A stretch of 50,510 bases of DNA from JAUUZT01 sp964654015 (GTDB lineage Bacteria; Chloroflexota; Dehalococcoidia; GIF9; AB-539-J10), in the NCBI GenBank assembly GCA_964654015.1, contig CAZZHQ010000008.1, positions 1 to 50,510 of the forward strand, written 5' to 3'. The translations under genes and the position numbers were made by a program. This document shows positions 26,268 to 35,769 of this stretch, piece after piece. Below the pieces are notes generated by a model. It was not told where the DNA came from and searched no databases. It worked only from the letters and a program-made list of their open reading frames with translations. Every line of letters starts with the position of its first letter. Position 1 is the first letter of the stretch.

Positions 26268-27386
26268 TCACACTACCACCATGTTATTTCTATGGATTAT
26301 CTCATCTCCGTGCTCATGCCCAAGGAGACTCAAGATTCTATCAGAACGCACTCCCATAATAATTGTTAATTCAGAAGAACTATAGTTAGAAAGACCCCAG
26401 GCAATATGCCCATCTGTTTGTCCAATAACATCCACAATATCACCACGTTGAAAATCTCCATCCACTTTAATCACACCAGACGGTAGCAAACTACCCTTAT
26501 TCCTTCCAATAGCTGTAGCAGCACCCTTATCAACTGTCACTTTGCCCCGTGAAGCCAGTCCGCTAAGCATCCATCTCTTGCGACTCTCCATTTTGTCCAC
26601 TCGAGCAGGGAAAAGAGTCCCCACCTCATCACCTTTATCAATCCTTTCCAGAATGTTCTTCTCACGCCCATCTGCAATGATGACATTCACACCCGATGAA
26701 GTAGCAAGTTTTGCAGCTTCGATCTTAGTTACCATTCCTCCAGTTCCCTTATCATTTGTTGTACTACTAGCCAGACGTTCTATACCGTCATCTATTATGT
26801 CCACTCTACGTATTAGCCTTGCTTCAGGGTCATTATGGGGGTCAGCAGTATACAAGCCAGTGATGTCAGTAAGCAATACTAAAAGATCCGCATCGACGAG
26901 GTTTGCCACCATGGCTGAGAGATTATCGTTATCCCCAAACCTGAGTTCCTCAATTTCATCGAGCGCAATGACATCATTTTCATTAATAATACAAATTATA
27001 CGGGAATCAATAAGAGTCATTAGTGTATTTCTTGCATTAAGATATCCGGCTCGTTGGGTAAGATCATTTTTAGTTAGTAATGCCTGCGCAATTATTATGT
27101 CATGTTGACTAAAAAGTTTTTCATAAATATACATGAGGTGGCTTTGCCCTACTGAAGCAAAGGCTTGTTTGAAAAATATACTTTTATCTCTTGAGCTTTC
27201 TTTAAGTCTTTGCCGGCCTGCAGTAATTGCACCAGACGAAACAATCGTTATCTCTCTCCCGATATAATGTAGCTTCGCTACCTGTTTTACCAGATTATTC
27301 ATAACTGGCAGATCAAGATTATCACTCCCTGCAGTCAGCAAACTTGTTCCAAATTTAACCACTATTCGTTGAGTAGAAATATTCAT
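26268..27386 (-). CDS. proB: glutamate 5-kinase
   Basis: ProB phosphorylates glutamate in the first step of proline synthesis. The 372-aa protein has the amino-acid kinase domain (VVKFGTSLLT, IVSSGAITAGR, NENDVIALDE, FGDNDNLSAMVA, GTGGMVTKIEAA) and then a C-terminal PUA domain (about residues 280-360). Full two-domain length is kept. The start ATG has no evident Shine-Dalgarno sequence. It is divergent from mfd across a gap of about 75 bases that must hold both promoters. Confidence 0.96.
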   Translation of the reverse strand: MNISTQRIVVKFGTSLLTAGSDNLDLPVMNNLVKQVAKLHYIGREITIVSSGAITAGRQRLKESSRDKSIFFKQAFASVGQSHLMYIYEKLFSQHDIIIAQALLTKNDLTQRAGYLNARNTLMTLIDSRIICIINENDVIALDEIEELRFGDNDNLSAMVANLVDADLLVLLTDITGLYTADPHNDPEARLIRRVDIIDDGIERLASSTTNDKGTGGMVTKIEAAKLATSSGVNVIIADGREKNILERIDKGDEVGTLFPARVDKMESRKRWMLSGLASRGKVTVDKGAATAIGRNKGSLLPSGVIKVDGDFQRGDIVDVIGQTDGHIAWGLSNYSSSELTIIMGVRSDRILSLLGHEHGDEIIHRNNMVVV

Positions 27387-27461
27387 TGCTTGTTAATTAT
27401 AACAACGCTACATAATGGCAACAACACAAGAATATGCTGCTTGTGGTAGCATTATCACTAA

Positions 27462-30400
27462 ATGAATTTATCCTGTTTACTTCCTTTAATTAGAAATCTC
27501 AAAACTTACAAGGACATCGTTAGTAATCTGTCTAGTACCAAAGGTACACACGAAACCATCGTCCTAAATGCCGCAAGAGCAAGCGTAATTGCAAGCCTTT
27601 ATCATGACTTAAATTTACCGATTATGGTAATAACCACTCAACCTGAAGCAGTCAAAAAACTCTACTCAGAGCTTCAGGCATGGTGTCTTCCCTCAACCAA
27701 CCTGCATAGTTTTCCCGAGCTGGAGTTCTCTCCATATGAATACAATTCCTATTTTTCCAATAATACTACCCAAGAAAGATTAAAGACATTATCCGCTTTG
27801 ACCCAATACAACCAAACAAAAGCCCATTCCCATGGTAATCATATATCTTCACAAAAATTAGAAACATCAACAATTGCTCAGCAGATCTCGAACAAACCAT
27901 ATCAGGAAGATAAATTATGTTCTGCCTCTATAGTAACGCCGCACAGACATCCTCCCCTTATAATAAGTTCGACACTGGCCATCATAAGCAAGACAGTCGG
28001 CCAGGATGATTTCGACTCTTCTTGCCATGTCCTGAAACCAGGTATGACAATCAATCCATCCGATTTACTGTCTAGATGGCAAGGCATGGGCTATGAAATG
28101 AATGATTCCGTTATGGAGCCAGGCGAAATGACTAGACGGGGAGGGATAGTAGACATTTATCCTGTTTATAGTGAATTCCCTGCACGTATTGAGTTTATAG
28201 GAAATCAAATAGAAAGTTTAAGGGCATTTAATCCGGATAGCCAATGTTCAGTAAACATAATCTCTTCACTGTCGATAAGTCCAGCCAAAGAGGCCGTTTT
28301 ATCCCAGGTAGCAAACAAGATAAAGCTTAGCGCATTAGAATTGGACAGTTGTCTCCCTGAGTTTAAACAACGTATTGAAGATGACCTGGCCAAGTTGAAA
28401 CAGAAGCAATGGTTTCCTCTTGCCGAATTCTACTTCCCTCTCTTTAACCGGGGAAATATTTTCCATTATTTGCCAGATGAGACCATAATTATTTTTGACA
28501 ATCCCACCGAAATTCAAACAGCTGTTGAGAGATTGAACAAAGAGGCCATGGCATCACGAGCTATAAAATTAGAAGAGGGTATTTTACCTGTAAACTTTCC
28601 CTCTCCATACTTTGACTGGAACGCAATAAATACTGAATTCATCAGCTTTAAGAAACTAATCGTACAATCCTGGCGCTCCAGTGAAAAAGAAAATGCAACC
28701 ATGCAATTTACTTCTGCTCCGAGTTGTGGTGGTAATCTGTCACTGTTTCTCAATACAGCCAGACAGTTAGTCCAACAACAACAACGGCTCATTATAATCA
28801 GTCAGCAAACGAAAAGACTAGCCGAGTTATTGCAGGAGGAAAACCTGCATACCTCCCCAATTACACAGCTCAATAAAGTACCACCTCGCTCTTCCATTAC
28901 TCTGCTCCAAGGTTCATTGGAACAAGGGTGGTCCATAAATCAAGACCTGACTATCCTGACTGACGCTGAACTTTTCGGTTTTGTAAAATCTCGAAGACTC
29001 CATAAGAAAGCATTTTCCGGACAGCGATGGTTAATTCCCCAATTAAACCAGGGTGATTATGTAGTTCATATTGACCATGGTATCGCGCAATTCGGTGGCT
29101 TGACAAGAATGTTTACCGATGGAAAAGAGCAAGAATACCTTATTTTAGAATATGCTGCTGATGGCAAACTTTTCGTTCCCACATACCAGATAGGTCGAAT
29201 AAGCCAATATATCGGGGCAGGTGGACAGAAGCCGATTCTGAACAAATTGGGAACCCAGGAATGGCACAGGACCAAGAAAAGAATCCAGGAGTCTGTAGTC
29301 GATCTGGCCAATGAACTTCTTATACTTTATGCCGAAAGAGAGACAGTTCAAGGTTTTGCTTATTCACCAGATGTATTATGGCAACATGAGATGGAAGCAT
29401 CGTTCCCCTATATAGAAACACCTGATCAAGCAGAAGCAATATCTGCTGTAAAAGAGGATATGGAAAATATTAAACCTATGGACCGTTTGATTTGTGGAGA
29501 TGTTGGGTACGGAAAAACAGAAGTTGCTCTTCGTGCATCATTTAAAGCAGTGGCGGATAACAAACAGGTTGCCATACTGGTTCCCACCACTGTGCTAGCC
29601 CAACAACATTTCAAGACCTTTAGCCAGAGACTACAGGCTTTTCCTATAAATATCGAAATGCTAAGCCGATTCTGTTCACCAGATAAAAGCAGGGAAATCA
29701 TCGAAGGCCTAGCCAGAGGCAGCGTGGATATATGCCTTGGTACTCACCGTCTGTTACAGAAAAACATCTCCTTCAAGGATCTGGGCCTTGTGATAATCGA
29801 CGAGGAACAAAGATTCGGTGTATTACAAAAGGAGAAGCTAAAACAAATGAGGAAAGAGGTAGATGTGCTAGCTTTGAGTGCCACACCTATTCCTCGCACA
29901 CTCCATATGTCTCTAACTGGTATCAAGGACATAAGCATTATGGAAACGGCCCCCGAAGAACGCCTGGCAATTAAAACATACGTTGGTACTCATAATGAGA
30001 CTCTGGTAAGACAGTCAATACTACGCGAGATTGAAAGAAACGGGCAGGTTTTTTATGTCCACAACCGAGTTCAAGATATCGCTATGGTGGCTAACAACTT
30101 AAAGACCCTTATTCCTGAAGCAACAATAAGCATAGCGCACGGGCAGATGCCTGAGGATAAACTGGAAAATGTTGTTGCTGACTTTGCTGCCGGTAAAAAT
30201 GATGTCCTGGTCACCACCACTATCATCCAACTGGGTTTAGATATGCCAAACACCAATACCTTAATTATTGACAATGCAGATAGATTTGGACTTACACAAC
30301 TCTATCAACTTAGAGGTCGCATAGGGCGAGGTGTTAATCAGGCATACGCCTATTTCTTTTATCCCAGAGACAAAGAACTGTCTCCACAGGCACAGAAGAG

Positions 30401-31046
30401 ACTCAGAACTATTTACGAAGCTACAGAGCTTGGTGGAGGGTTTGCCATTGCCATGAAAGACCTTGAAATCCGTGGTGCTGGAAACCTGCTTGGTGTCAAA
30501 CAAAGCGGGCATATAGCTGCTATAGGCTCCGAGTTCTATTGCCAGATGCTTGCCGATGCAGTTGAAGAAATAAAGTCAACCAAATACTCGGATAGTGCTC
30601 TTTCTATCGGACAGCCTGAAGAATTGCCATCGCCCAGTGTAGCTCTACCTCTCACGGCCTATATTCCTGCAGAATATGTAGCTGTCCTAAGTACAAGGCT
30701 AAGCCTTTACAGCAGGCTTGCTAAGGCCAAATGCAACGAAGATATAGAGCACGTAGCAAAGGAATTAAGAGATAGATTTGGTTCACTGCCCGAAATTGCA
30801 AGGAACCTACTCTATATTGCAAAACTGAGAATATTGGCCACACAGGCTAAGATTATCTCTGTCTCTACCCACAAAAGTCATATCACTATAAGACTACCAA
30901 ATCCGTATAAATTACCCGCAGGAAAATACCAGCACAGTAATATAAAGCTAGGTGTTACTCAAATTACTTTGGACTATAAAGCACTAGGGCGAAGATGGAC
31001 AACTATTCTTGAAGATATTCTGCAAGATTTATCTGACCTGTACTAA
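27462..31046 (+). CDS. mfd: transcription-repair coupling factor
   Basis: Mfd removes RNA polymerase stalled at lesions and recruits UvrA. The 1194-aa chain has every expected part. The UvrB-homology region lies at the N-terminus (SFPELEFSPYE). The CarD-like polymerase-interaction domain is at about 520-600 (GDYVVHIDHGIAQFGG). The RecG-like translocase core carries GDVGYGKTEVALRA, DEEQRFG and LSATPIPRTLH, with QLYQLRGRIGRG in motif VI. The C-terminal TRCF domain closes the protein. The start ATG lacks a clear ribosome site. The gene stands alone, divergent from proB and convergent with acpP. Confidence 0.97.
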   Translation: MNLSCLLPLIRNLKTYKDIVSNLSSTKGTHETIVLNAARASVIASLYHDLNLPIMVITTQPEAVKKLYSELQAWCLPSTNLHSFPELEFSPYEYNSYFSNNTTQERLKTLSALTQYNQTKAHSHGNHISSQKLETSTIAQQISNKPYQEDKLCSASIVTPHRHPPLIISSTLAIISKTVGQDDFDSSCHVLKPGMTINPSDLLSRWQGMGYEMNDSVMEPGEMTRRGGIVDIYPVYSEFPARIEFIGNQIESLRAFNPDSQCSVNIISSLSISPAKEAVLSQVANKIKLSALELDSCLPEFKQRIEDDLAKLKQKQWFPLAEFYFPLFNRGNIFHYLPDETIIIFDNPTEIQTAVERLNKEAMASRAIKLEEGILPVNFPSPYFDWNAINTEFISFKKLIVQSWRSSEKENATMQFTSAPSCGGNLSLFLNTARQLVQQQQRLIIISQQTKRLAELLQEENLHTSPITQLNKVPPRSSITLLQGSLEQGWSINQDLTILTDAELFGFVKSRRLHKKAFSGQRWLIPQLNQGDYVVHIDHGIAQFGGLTRMFTDGKEQEYLILEYAADGKLFVPTYQIGRISQYIGAGGQKPILNKLGTQEWHRTKKRIQESVVDLANELLILYAERETVQGFAYSPDVLWQHEMEASFPYIETPDQAEAISAVKEDMENIKPMDRLICGDVGYGKTEVALRASFKAVADNKQVAILVPTTVLAQQHFKTFSQRLQAFPINIEMLSRFCSPDKSREIIEGLARGSVDICLGTHRLLQKNISFKDLGLVIIDEEQRFGVLQKEKLKQMRKEVDVLALSATPIPRTLHMSLTGIKDISIMETAPEERLAIKTYVGTHNETLVRQSILREIERNGQVFYVHNRVQDIAMVANNLKTLIPEATISIAHGQMPEDKLENVVADFAAGKNDVLVTTTIIQLGLDMPNTNTLIIDNADRFGLTQLYQLRGRIGRGVNQAYAYFFYPRDKELSPQAQKRLRTIYEATELGGGFAIAMKDLEIRGAGNLLGVKQSGHIAAIGSEFYCQMLADAVEEIKSTKYSDSALSIGQPEELPSPSVALPLTAYIPAEYVAVLSTRLSLYSRLAKAKCNEDIEHVAKELRDRFGSLPEIARNLLYIAKLRILATQAKIISVSTHKSHITIRLPNPYKLPAGKYQHSNIKLGVTQITLDYKALGRRWTTILEDILQDLSDLY

Positions 31047-31164
31047 CCTAATGACAGATAAAATTCTCCACGTCAATGCATAGAACACCTAAATACAATT
31101 GCCCTCTATATTGCGCAGTAATACACTTGCCCTGGTATCGTAATAGGTGTCTAAAAACTATTTA

Positions 31165-31422
31165 CTAGTCTTTTACTCCATGCGCGTTAAGATAATTTAC
31201 CGCACTTTGTACAGTCATTATTTGCTCAGCATCTTCATCGGAAATTTCTATACTCTTTCCCGAAACGCTAAATTCCTCCTCGATAGCAGTGATAAGTTCT
31301 ACCAGATCCAAAGAATCAGCATCAAGGTCATCAACCAGAGAAGTTGATATATTGACATCCTTCTCCTCAACATCTAATTGCTCCACAATGACTTTCCTCA
31401 GTCGTTCAAAAACAGTTGCCAT
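31165..31422 (-). CDS. acpP: acyl carrier protein
   Basis: ACP carries growing acyl chains on a phosphopantetheine arm. The 85-aa protein has the attachment motif DADSLDLVELI, with the modified Ser in DSL, and an acidic composition typical of ACP. A strong GGAGG lies before the ATG. It is the last gene of the leftward DUF177-rpmF-fabD-nusB-acpP cluster, 13 bases after nusB. Confidence 0.96.
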   Translation of the reverse strand: MATVFERLRKVIVEQLDVEEKDVNISTSLVDDLDADSLDLVELITAIEEEFSVSGKSIEISDEDAEQIMTVQSAVNYLNAHGVKD

Positions 31423-31435
31423 TCTTCCTCCTTAA

Positions 31436-31864
31436 CTAAACTTTATTATTTGTCTTTACCACTATGTATTCATCCACTACCGAGCCTAACACACCATTAA
31501 CCAGTCTCGGTGATGCATCGCTTCCAAATATTTTAGCCAGTTCAACAGCCTCGTCAATAGCTACTCTAAATGGAGTATCCTCACTAAATATAATCTCAAA
31601 AATGGCAATCCGCAAGATGTTTCTATCAACAACTGCCATTTGTTGTACAGGAAAGGCAGTGGCAAAGCGTTCAATAATGCCATCTATTTTCTTTTTGTTA
31701 TCCAGCACTCCCTTGACGATATTAATAACAAAAGTGGATTTCTCTATTGATAATTTTTCCTTTTCCAATAAATGACCCAGGCTATTTTCTAAACTGTGCC
31801 GGGTGCAGTCGAGTTCATAGAGCAACTGCATCGCATTTACTCTTGCTTTTCGTCTAGTGCTCAT
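31436..31864 (-). CDS. nusB: transcription antitermination factor NusB
   Basis: NusB, with NusE (S10), binds boxA RNA and supports rRNA antitermination. The 142-aa helical protein shows RRKARVNAMQLLYELD at the start, the central VDRNILRIAIFEI, and VAIDEAVELAKIFGSDASPRLVNGVLG toward the end, all typical. It is placed between fabD and acpP with gaps of 9 and 13 bases, so it is probably expressed from the lipid-synthesis operon. Confidence 0.95.
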   Translation of the reverse strand: MSTRRKARVNAMQLLYELDCTRHSLENSLGHLLEKEKLSIEKSTFVINIVKGVLDNKKKIDGIIERFATAFPVQQMAVVDRNILRIAIFEIIFSEDTPFRVAIDEAVELAKIFGSDASPRLVNGVLGSVVDEYIVVKTNNKV

Positions 31865-31873
31865 ACTAAATAG

Positions 31874-32818
31874 CTATTCATTCTCGAACAAGTTTCTTAC
31901 CTGTTCTACGGTTTCACTTCCAGATATATTATATATTATTGCCTGCTGGTCAATACGTTTAATCAATCCGCTCAACACTTTTCCAGGTCCAATCTCATAG
32001 AATATGTTTACTCCATTATCCAACATATATTCAACAGAAGATTGCCATTGAATACAACAATAAAGTTGTTTAACCAGTTCTTCACGTATCGCATTAACTT
32101 CTACTAAAGGCTGAGCAGTCACATTACTAATTATGGGACAACTTGGGCTATAAAAAGTAAAATTTGATAATAGTTGTCTAAATTCAGCTATAATCGGTTC
32201 CATTAAACTAGAGTGGAAGGCGCCACTAACTTTAAGCGGGATTATCCGTCGAACACCTTTCTCTTTGGCCAATATTTTAGCTTTATCTAAAGCTTCCAGG
32301 GCGCCGCTAATAACGATTTGTCCAGGGCAATTCACATTAGATATGTTGCACCCACTGCTCGAGCATATTTCTTCAACCAGTTCTAATTCCGATCCGATAA
32401 TTGCTAGCATTCCACCCCGACTTCGTCTTCCCACCTCGTACATCAACCTGCCTCTTTCCCTTACCAATTTCAACGCATCGCTAAATCCCAGTGCCCCAGC
32501 AGCTACTAATGCAGTGTACTCTCCCAGACTGTGTCCCGCTACAAATGATGGAGTACACAAACCAATATCAGACTGCTGTGCCACTTTCAAGCAAGCGATA
32601 CTGCTTGCCACTATAGCTGGCTGCACATTGACTGTTTTTGTTAATTCGTCTTCAGGTCCAGCGAAGCACAAATTGGAGAGAGGAAAGCCCAATACCTCAT
32701 CAGCCTGATTAAAAATCTCTCTGGCCAAAGAATAATCCTGATAGAGATCCAATCCCATCCCTACTTCCTGGGACGCTTGACCAGGGAAGACATAAGAAAC
32801 CGCTGTTGTACCAGTCAC
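31874..32818 (-). CDS. fabD: malonyl-CoA:ACP transacylase
   Basis: FabD moves malonyl groups from CoA to ACP to feed chain elongation. The 314-aa protein shows FPGQASQEVGMG near the N-terminus, the active-site Ser in GHSLGEYTALVAAGAL, a catalytic His in SGAFHSSLM, and EIGPGKVLSGLIKR near the end. It starts 8 bases after rpmF. fabH, plsX and fabG, often found here in other bacteria, are absent from the cluster. Confidence 0.96.
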   Translation of the reverse strand: MTGTTAVSYVFPGQASQEVGMGLDLYQDYSLAREIFNQADEVLGFPLSNLCFAGPEDELTKTVNVQPAIVASSIACLKVAQQSDIGLCTPSFVAGHSLGEYTALVAAGALGFSDALKLVRERGRLMYEVGRRSRGGMLAIIGSELELVEEICSSSGCNISNVNCPGQIVISGALEALDKAKILAKEKGVRRIIPLKVSGAFHSSLMEPIIAEFRQLLSNFTFYSPSCPIISNVTAQPLVEVNAIREELVKQLYCCIQWQSSVEYMLDNGVNIFYEIGPGKVLSGLIKRIDQQAIIYNISGSETVEQVRNLFENE

Positions 32819-32826
32819 CCCGTTAC

Positions 32827-33021
32827 TTAACCTCTTCTGGCAGTGCTTTCTACTTCCATCACCTGTCTGTTATTATAATGTCCACAACTAGAGCACACAT
32901 GGTGTGCTAACTTAGGACTATGACATTGAGGGCAAATATCCAGAGCAGGCTTATTTATTCCTAAATGACTTCGCCTTTTCCCCTGGCGTGATTTTCCATA
33001 TTTCTTTTTAGGAACGGCCAT
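32827..33021 (-). CDS. rpmF: 50S ribosomal protein L32
   Basis: This is a zinc-binding ribosomal protein of 64 aa. It begins MAVPKKKYGKSRQGKRRSH, the family signature, and carries two Cys pairs (CPQC and CSSC) for zinc. Its start overlaps the end of the DUF177 gene by 14 bases, the common YceD-rpmF arrangement. Confidence 0.97.
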   Translation of the reverse strand: MAVPKKKYGKSRQGKRRSHLGINKPALDICPQCHSPKLAHHVCSSCGHYNNRQVMEVESTARRG

Positions 33022-33490
33022 AATTGTTCACCTCCTTATTTCCAATACAATCACGTTTACACAACGCTTTCATTGGTAGATTTATCAAAGTATACTGTCG
33101 GATAAGTTCACCAAAGTCAAGCATGTTTTTGTCTTTAACAAATATATAGTCTTCCTCCTCGAATAAAGATGTAGCAGAAACCTTACTATGCTGATAAATA
33201 ACTTCCTCTTCAATATTGTAACTTACAGACTGAACAAAACCGGCAAGACAACGATTACATGTAAGTTCTACCTGAACAGTTGCTTTACCTTTTATTAGAA
33301 TTCCTTTACCGGTACGAATCACCGTTATTATTCCTGTAACGGCATCCCTATTCTTGCCTGATATTATTTTCTCTATAGCGCAGTCACATTTCTCGCCCAC
33401 TGACTCTCCCAATAGACTAGCAATATCAAACAAACCTTGAAAAGGTTCGCCAATAAGTTCCTCTGCTTTCATGATACCCCAGATAAACAC
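33008..33490 (-). CDS. DUF177 (YceD-like) protein
   Basis: DUF177 proteins lie upstream of rpmF in most bacteria and have been linked to 23S rRNA accumulation. This 160-aa example has the core pattern VQVELTCNRCLAGFVQSV and an acidic loop. The C-terminus has one Cys pair (ALCKRDCIG) and then ends soon after, where many relatives continue with GLCPxCG; it may be a short form. The start is uncertain: GTG at 33490 has a strong AGGAGG 12 bases upstream, while ATG at 33472 gives a more usual N-terminus with a GGGG site. Confidence 0.85.
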   Translation of the reverse strand: MFIWGIMKAEELIGEPFQGLFDIASLLGESVGEKCDCAIEKIISGKNRDAVTGIITVIRTGKGILIKGKATVQVELTCNRCLAGFVQSVSYNIEEEVIYQHSKVSATSLFEEEDYIFVKDKNMLDFGELIRQYTLINLPMKALCKRDCIGNKEVNNYGRS

Positions 33491-33499
33491 CTAGAAATC

Positions 33500-33538
33500 A
33501 AACCTCCTATAAAGTATAATGACTAATCATGGAGGTTT
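33500..33538. promoter_or_regulatory. inverted repeat made of two divergent ribosome-binding sites
   Basis: AAACCTCC at 33500-33507 and GGAGGTTT at 33531-33538 are perfect inverted copies. Each arm is the Shine-Dalgarno sequence of one divergent gene (DUF177 leftward, M20 amidohydrolase rightward). A plus-strand TATAAT lies between them at 33515-33520. The symmetry may be chance, since both arms are constrained by ribosome binding. Confidence 0.35.
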
Positions 33539-33543
33539 CAAGT

Positions 33544-34716
33544 ATGAAAGAAATTGAAAACTTAAAAACGAAGATAATTGACAACATAGATACCCAATGT
33601 AAGGAATTATTCCAACTAAGCCATAGAATACACGATAATCCCGAATTGGGCTTTGAAGAACAGAAGGCAGCTTCCTGGCTTAGTGAATATCTTCAGGATA
33701 AAGGGTTCCGGATAGAAACAGGAATTGCAGGATTAGCTACCGCATTCATGGCAACATATGGTCAAGGAACTCCAAAGGTTGCTGTTATTGCCGAGTACGA
33801 CGCATTACCAAAGCTAGGCCACGCTTGTGGCCATAATATAATTGCTACATCGTCTGTTGGCGCCGGAGTTGCTGCTAAAGCTGCTGTCGACGCTTTCGGA
33901 GGTAGCATCATCGTTATAGGGACACCAGCAGAGGAAATTTATGGTGGTAAGATAAATATGGTAAAAGCTAATGTTTTTGACGATATGGACGTTGCAATGA
34001 TGGTTCATCCATCTACACTAAATGCAGCAACAATACTAGCATTGACCCTAAACAACCTTGAAGTGGAATTCTTTGGTAAACCTGCCCATGCTGCTGTTCA
34101 CCCCTATAAAGGCATAAACGCCCTTGAAGCCATGATACTATCTTTCAATAACATTAACTCACTACGTCAGCATATAAATGAAGACAGCCGAATTCACGGG
34201 ATAATTACCGATGGCGGTGAAGCTCCGAATATAATACCTGCTCATAGCGCTGGTTTATTCATTATACGAAGTATGGACAATGTTTATCTCGAAGAGTTAA
34301 AGACTAAAGTGTTAAACTGCTTTAAAGGAGCAGCTACTGCATCTGGTGCTACACTGAAATACAAGTGGGATGAAAAGACGTATGCATCCATGAAAAATAA
34401 TATGACAATGGCTGAACTATTCGAGCAAAATATGAAATCACTGGGACGTACCATGGAAGATCTGACACCAAGTTATATAATCGGCAGCACCGATATGGGA
34501 AATGTTAGCCAGATAGTGCCCAGTATACACGCAACCGTTGCAATAGCACCTCCATCTGTAACAGTACACACTGCTGATTTCTCTGCTGCTGCAATATCCG
34601 AGGCTGGAAATAAAGGACTAGCTGACGCTGCCAAGTCAATGGCAATGACCCTGGTTGATATACTTGGTTGCCCTGAAATACTGGAAAATATTAAAAAGGA
34701 ATTTCAGTCCAGTTGA
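33544..34716 (+). CDS. M20-family amidohydrolase/peptidase
   Basis: This is a two-metal amidohydrolase of the M20D type, which removes acyl or aryl groups from amino acids (AbgB, hippurate hydrolase and similar). The catalytic part shows HRIHDNPELGFEE, AEYDALPKLGHACGHNI and GTPAEEIYGGK. An inserted dimerisation domain lies at about residues 180-290 (FFGKPAHAAVHPYKG). A late GSTDMGNVS completes the metal site. ATG 33544 is chosen because GGAGG lies at normal distance; ATG 33529 precedes that site. No transporter or partner gene is adjacent. Confidence 0.9.
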   Translation: MKEIENLKTKIIDNIDTQCKELFQLSHRIHDNPELGFEEQKAASWLSEYLQDKGFRIETGIAGLATAFMATYGQGTPKVAVIAEYDALPKLGHACGHNIIATSSVGAGVAAKAAVDAFGGSIIVIGTPAEEIYGGKINMVKANVFDDMDVAMMVHPSTLNAATILALTLNNLEVEFFGKPAHAAVHPYKGINALEAMILSFNNINSLRQHINEDSRIHGIITDGGEAPNIIPAHSAGLFIIRSMDNVYLEELKTKVLNCFKGAATASGATLKYKWDEKTYASMKNNMTMAELFEQNMKSLGRTMEDLTPSYIIGSTDMGNVSQIVPSIHATVAIAPPSVTVHTADFSAAAISEAGNKGLADAAKSMAMTLVDILGCPEILENIKKEFQSS

Positions 34717-34867
34717 ACAACTTTCTTAGGTTGAGATAATTGAAAGATGCTAAAATATCAAATGCAAACGTTAACCTTAGCCAAATATAGGAAGCTAGGT
34801 GATATTTATCAAGAAGAGTAAGGTAGGTTTAACCCATGCATGATAGCTATTTATTAGGGCACTAGAT

Positions 34868-35206
34868 ATGGATATGCAATTGAAACCAATAAAGGATATT
34901 GATTATCTGGAAAAACTAATTGACGCAGGATATGCTATCGCCGGGCCCAGGCATAACAAAGACCGTGACCTTGTAGCCCTCAAGGCTTTCCTGCGAAAGG
35001 GACAAGAATTCGCTCCCGAAGAATGGCTATCGAGAAATGAATATCAATTTATAGAGCCAAATTCTTTTACCAAGGGATATCGCATTTCTTATAAGCTGAT
35101 AGATGATTTCCCTGACGAGCGATTCAAATCTAATTACAGTTTGCTCATAAAGGGAAAGGAAATACCTTTATATTTAAAAGTAGAGGCTAAACAAGTAGAC
35201 CAGTAA
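34868..35206 (+). CDS. small protein of unknown function
   Basis: I do not recognise this 112-aa protein. It is soluble and charged, with a helical start (IDYLEKLIDAGYAIAG), a middle containing FLRKGQEFAPEEWLSRNEYQF, and a beta-like end (YSLLIKGKEIPLYLKVEAK). ATG 34874 is an alternative start. It lies alone, about 150 bases after the M20 gene and about 110 before rplI, with no convincing ribosome site, so coding status is likely but not certain. Confidence 0.55.
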   Translation: MDMQLKPIKDIDYLEKLIDAGYAIAGPRHNKDRDLVALKAFLRKGQEFAPEEWLSRNEYQFIEPNSFTKGYRISYKLIDDFPDERFKSNYSLLIKGKEIPLYLKVEAKQVDQ

Positions 35207-35313
35207 CCCTGTAAACGAAACTTTTACATTAAAAATACTTTATTTCACAAAAGCTAATAATGGCTAAATTAAGGAATATGCTGCTGTGGCATTAAAAGGA
35301 TAATAGGTTATCA

Positions 35314-35766
35314 ATGAAGATTATATTTCTGAAGGATGTTCAAGGAAAAGGAAAAACAGGCGAGATAAAAGAAGTAAGCAACGGTTATGCTATGAATTAC
35401 CTTATACATAATGGCATAGCCCTTCCTGCCACAGCTGGAGCCATAAAGCAGGCAGAGCAGAAAATTAAAAATGAGGATGTCAAAAAAGAGTTGTCTCTAG
35501 AAAAACTTACTGAGATTGCAGGACAAATTGAAGGGCAAACTATACATATTCAGGCTCGTTCAGGAGCTGGTGAACGGCTCTTTGGTTCTATTACTGCCTC
35601 AGCAATAGCTGAAGAATTGAATAAACTGCTTAGTTTATCAATTGATAAGAGAAAGATAGTGCTGGATAAAGCCCTGCGTGAGATAGGTAGTCATCAGGTG
35701 ACTGTAAAGTTAAGCAAGGATCTGGAACCTAAAATCACAGTGGTCATCGAACGAGAGAAGGTCTAG
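35314..35766 (+). CDS. rplI: 50S ribosomal protein L9
   Basis: L9 is a two-domain ribosomal protein. The first residues show the signature IIFLKDVQGKGKTGEIKEVSNGYAMNYL, read as two parts VQGKGKTGEIKEV and NGYAMNYLI. A long connecting helix and the C-terminal domain (LFGSITASAIAEEL) follow. The 150-aa length is normal. dnaB begins three bases after its stop, a common pairing. Confidence 0.97.
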   Translation: MKIIFLKDVQGKGKTGEIKEVSNGYAMNYLIHNGIALPATAGAIKQAEQKIKNEDVKKELSLEKLTEIAGQIEGQTIHIQARSGAGERLFGSITASAIAEELNKLLSLSIDKRKIVLDKALREIGSHQVTVKLSKDLEPKITVVIEREKV

Positions 35767-35769
35767 CAT

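Noticed and set aside
26542..27108. 188-codon plus-strand open frame
   Set aside because: Antisense of proB, a complete and well-conserved gene.
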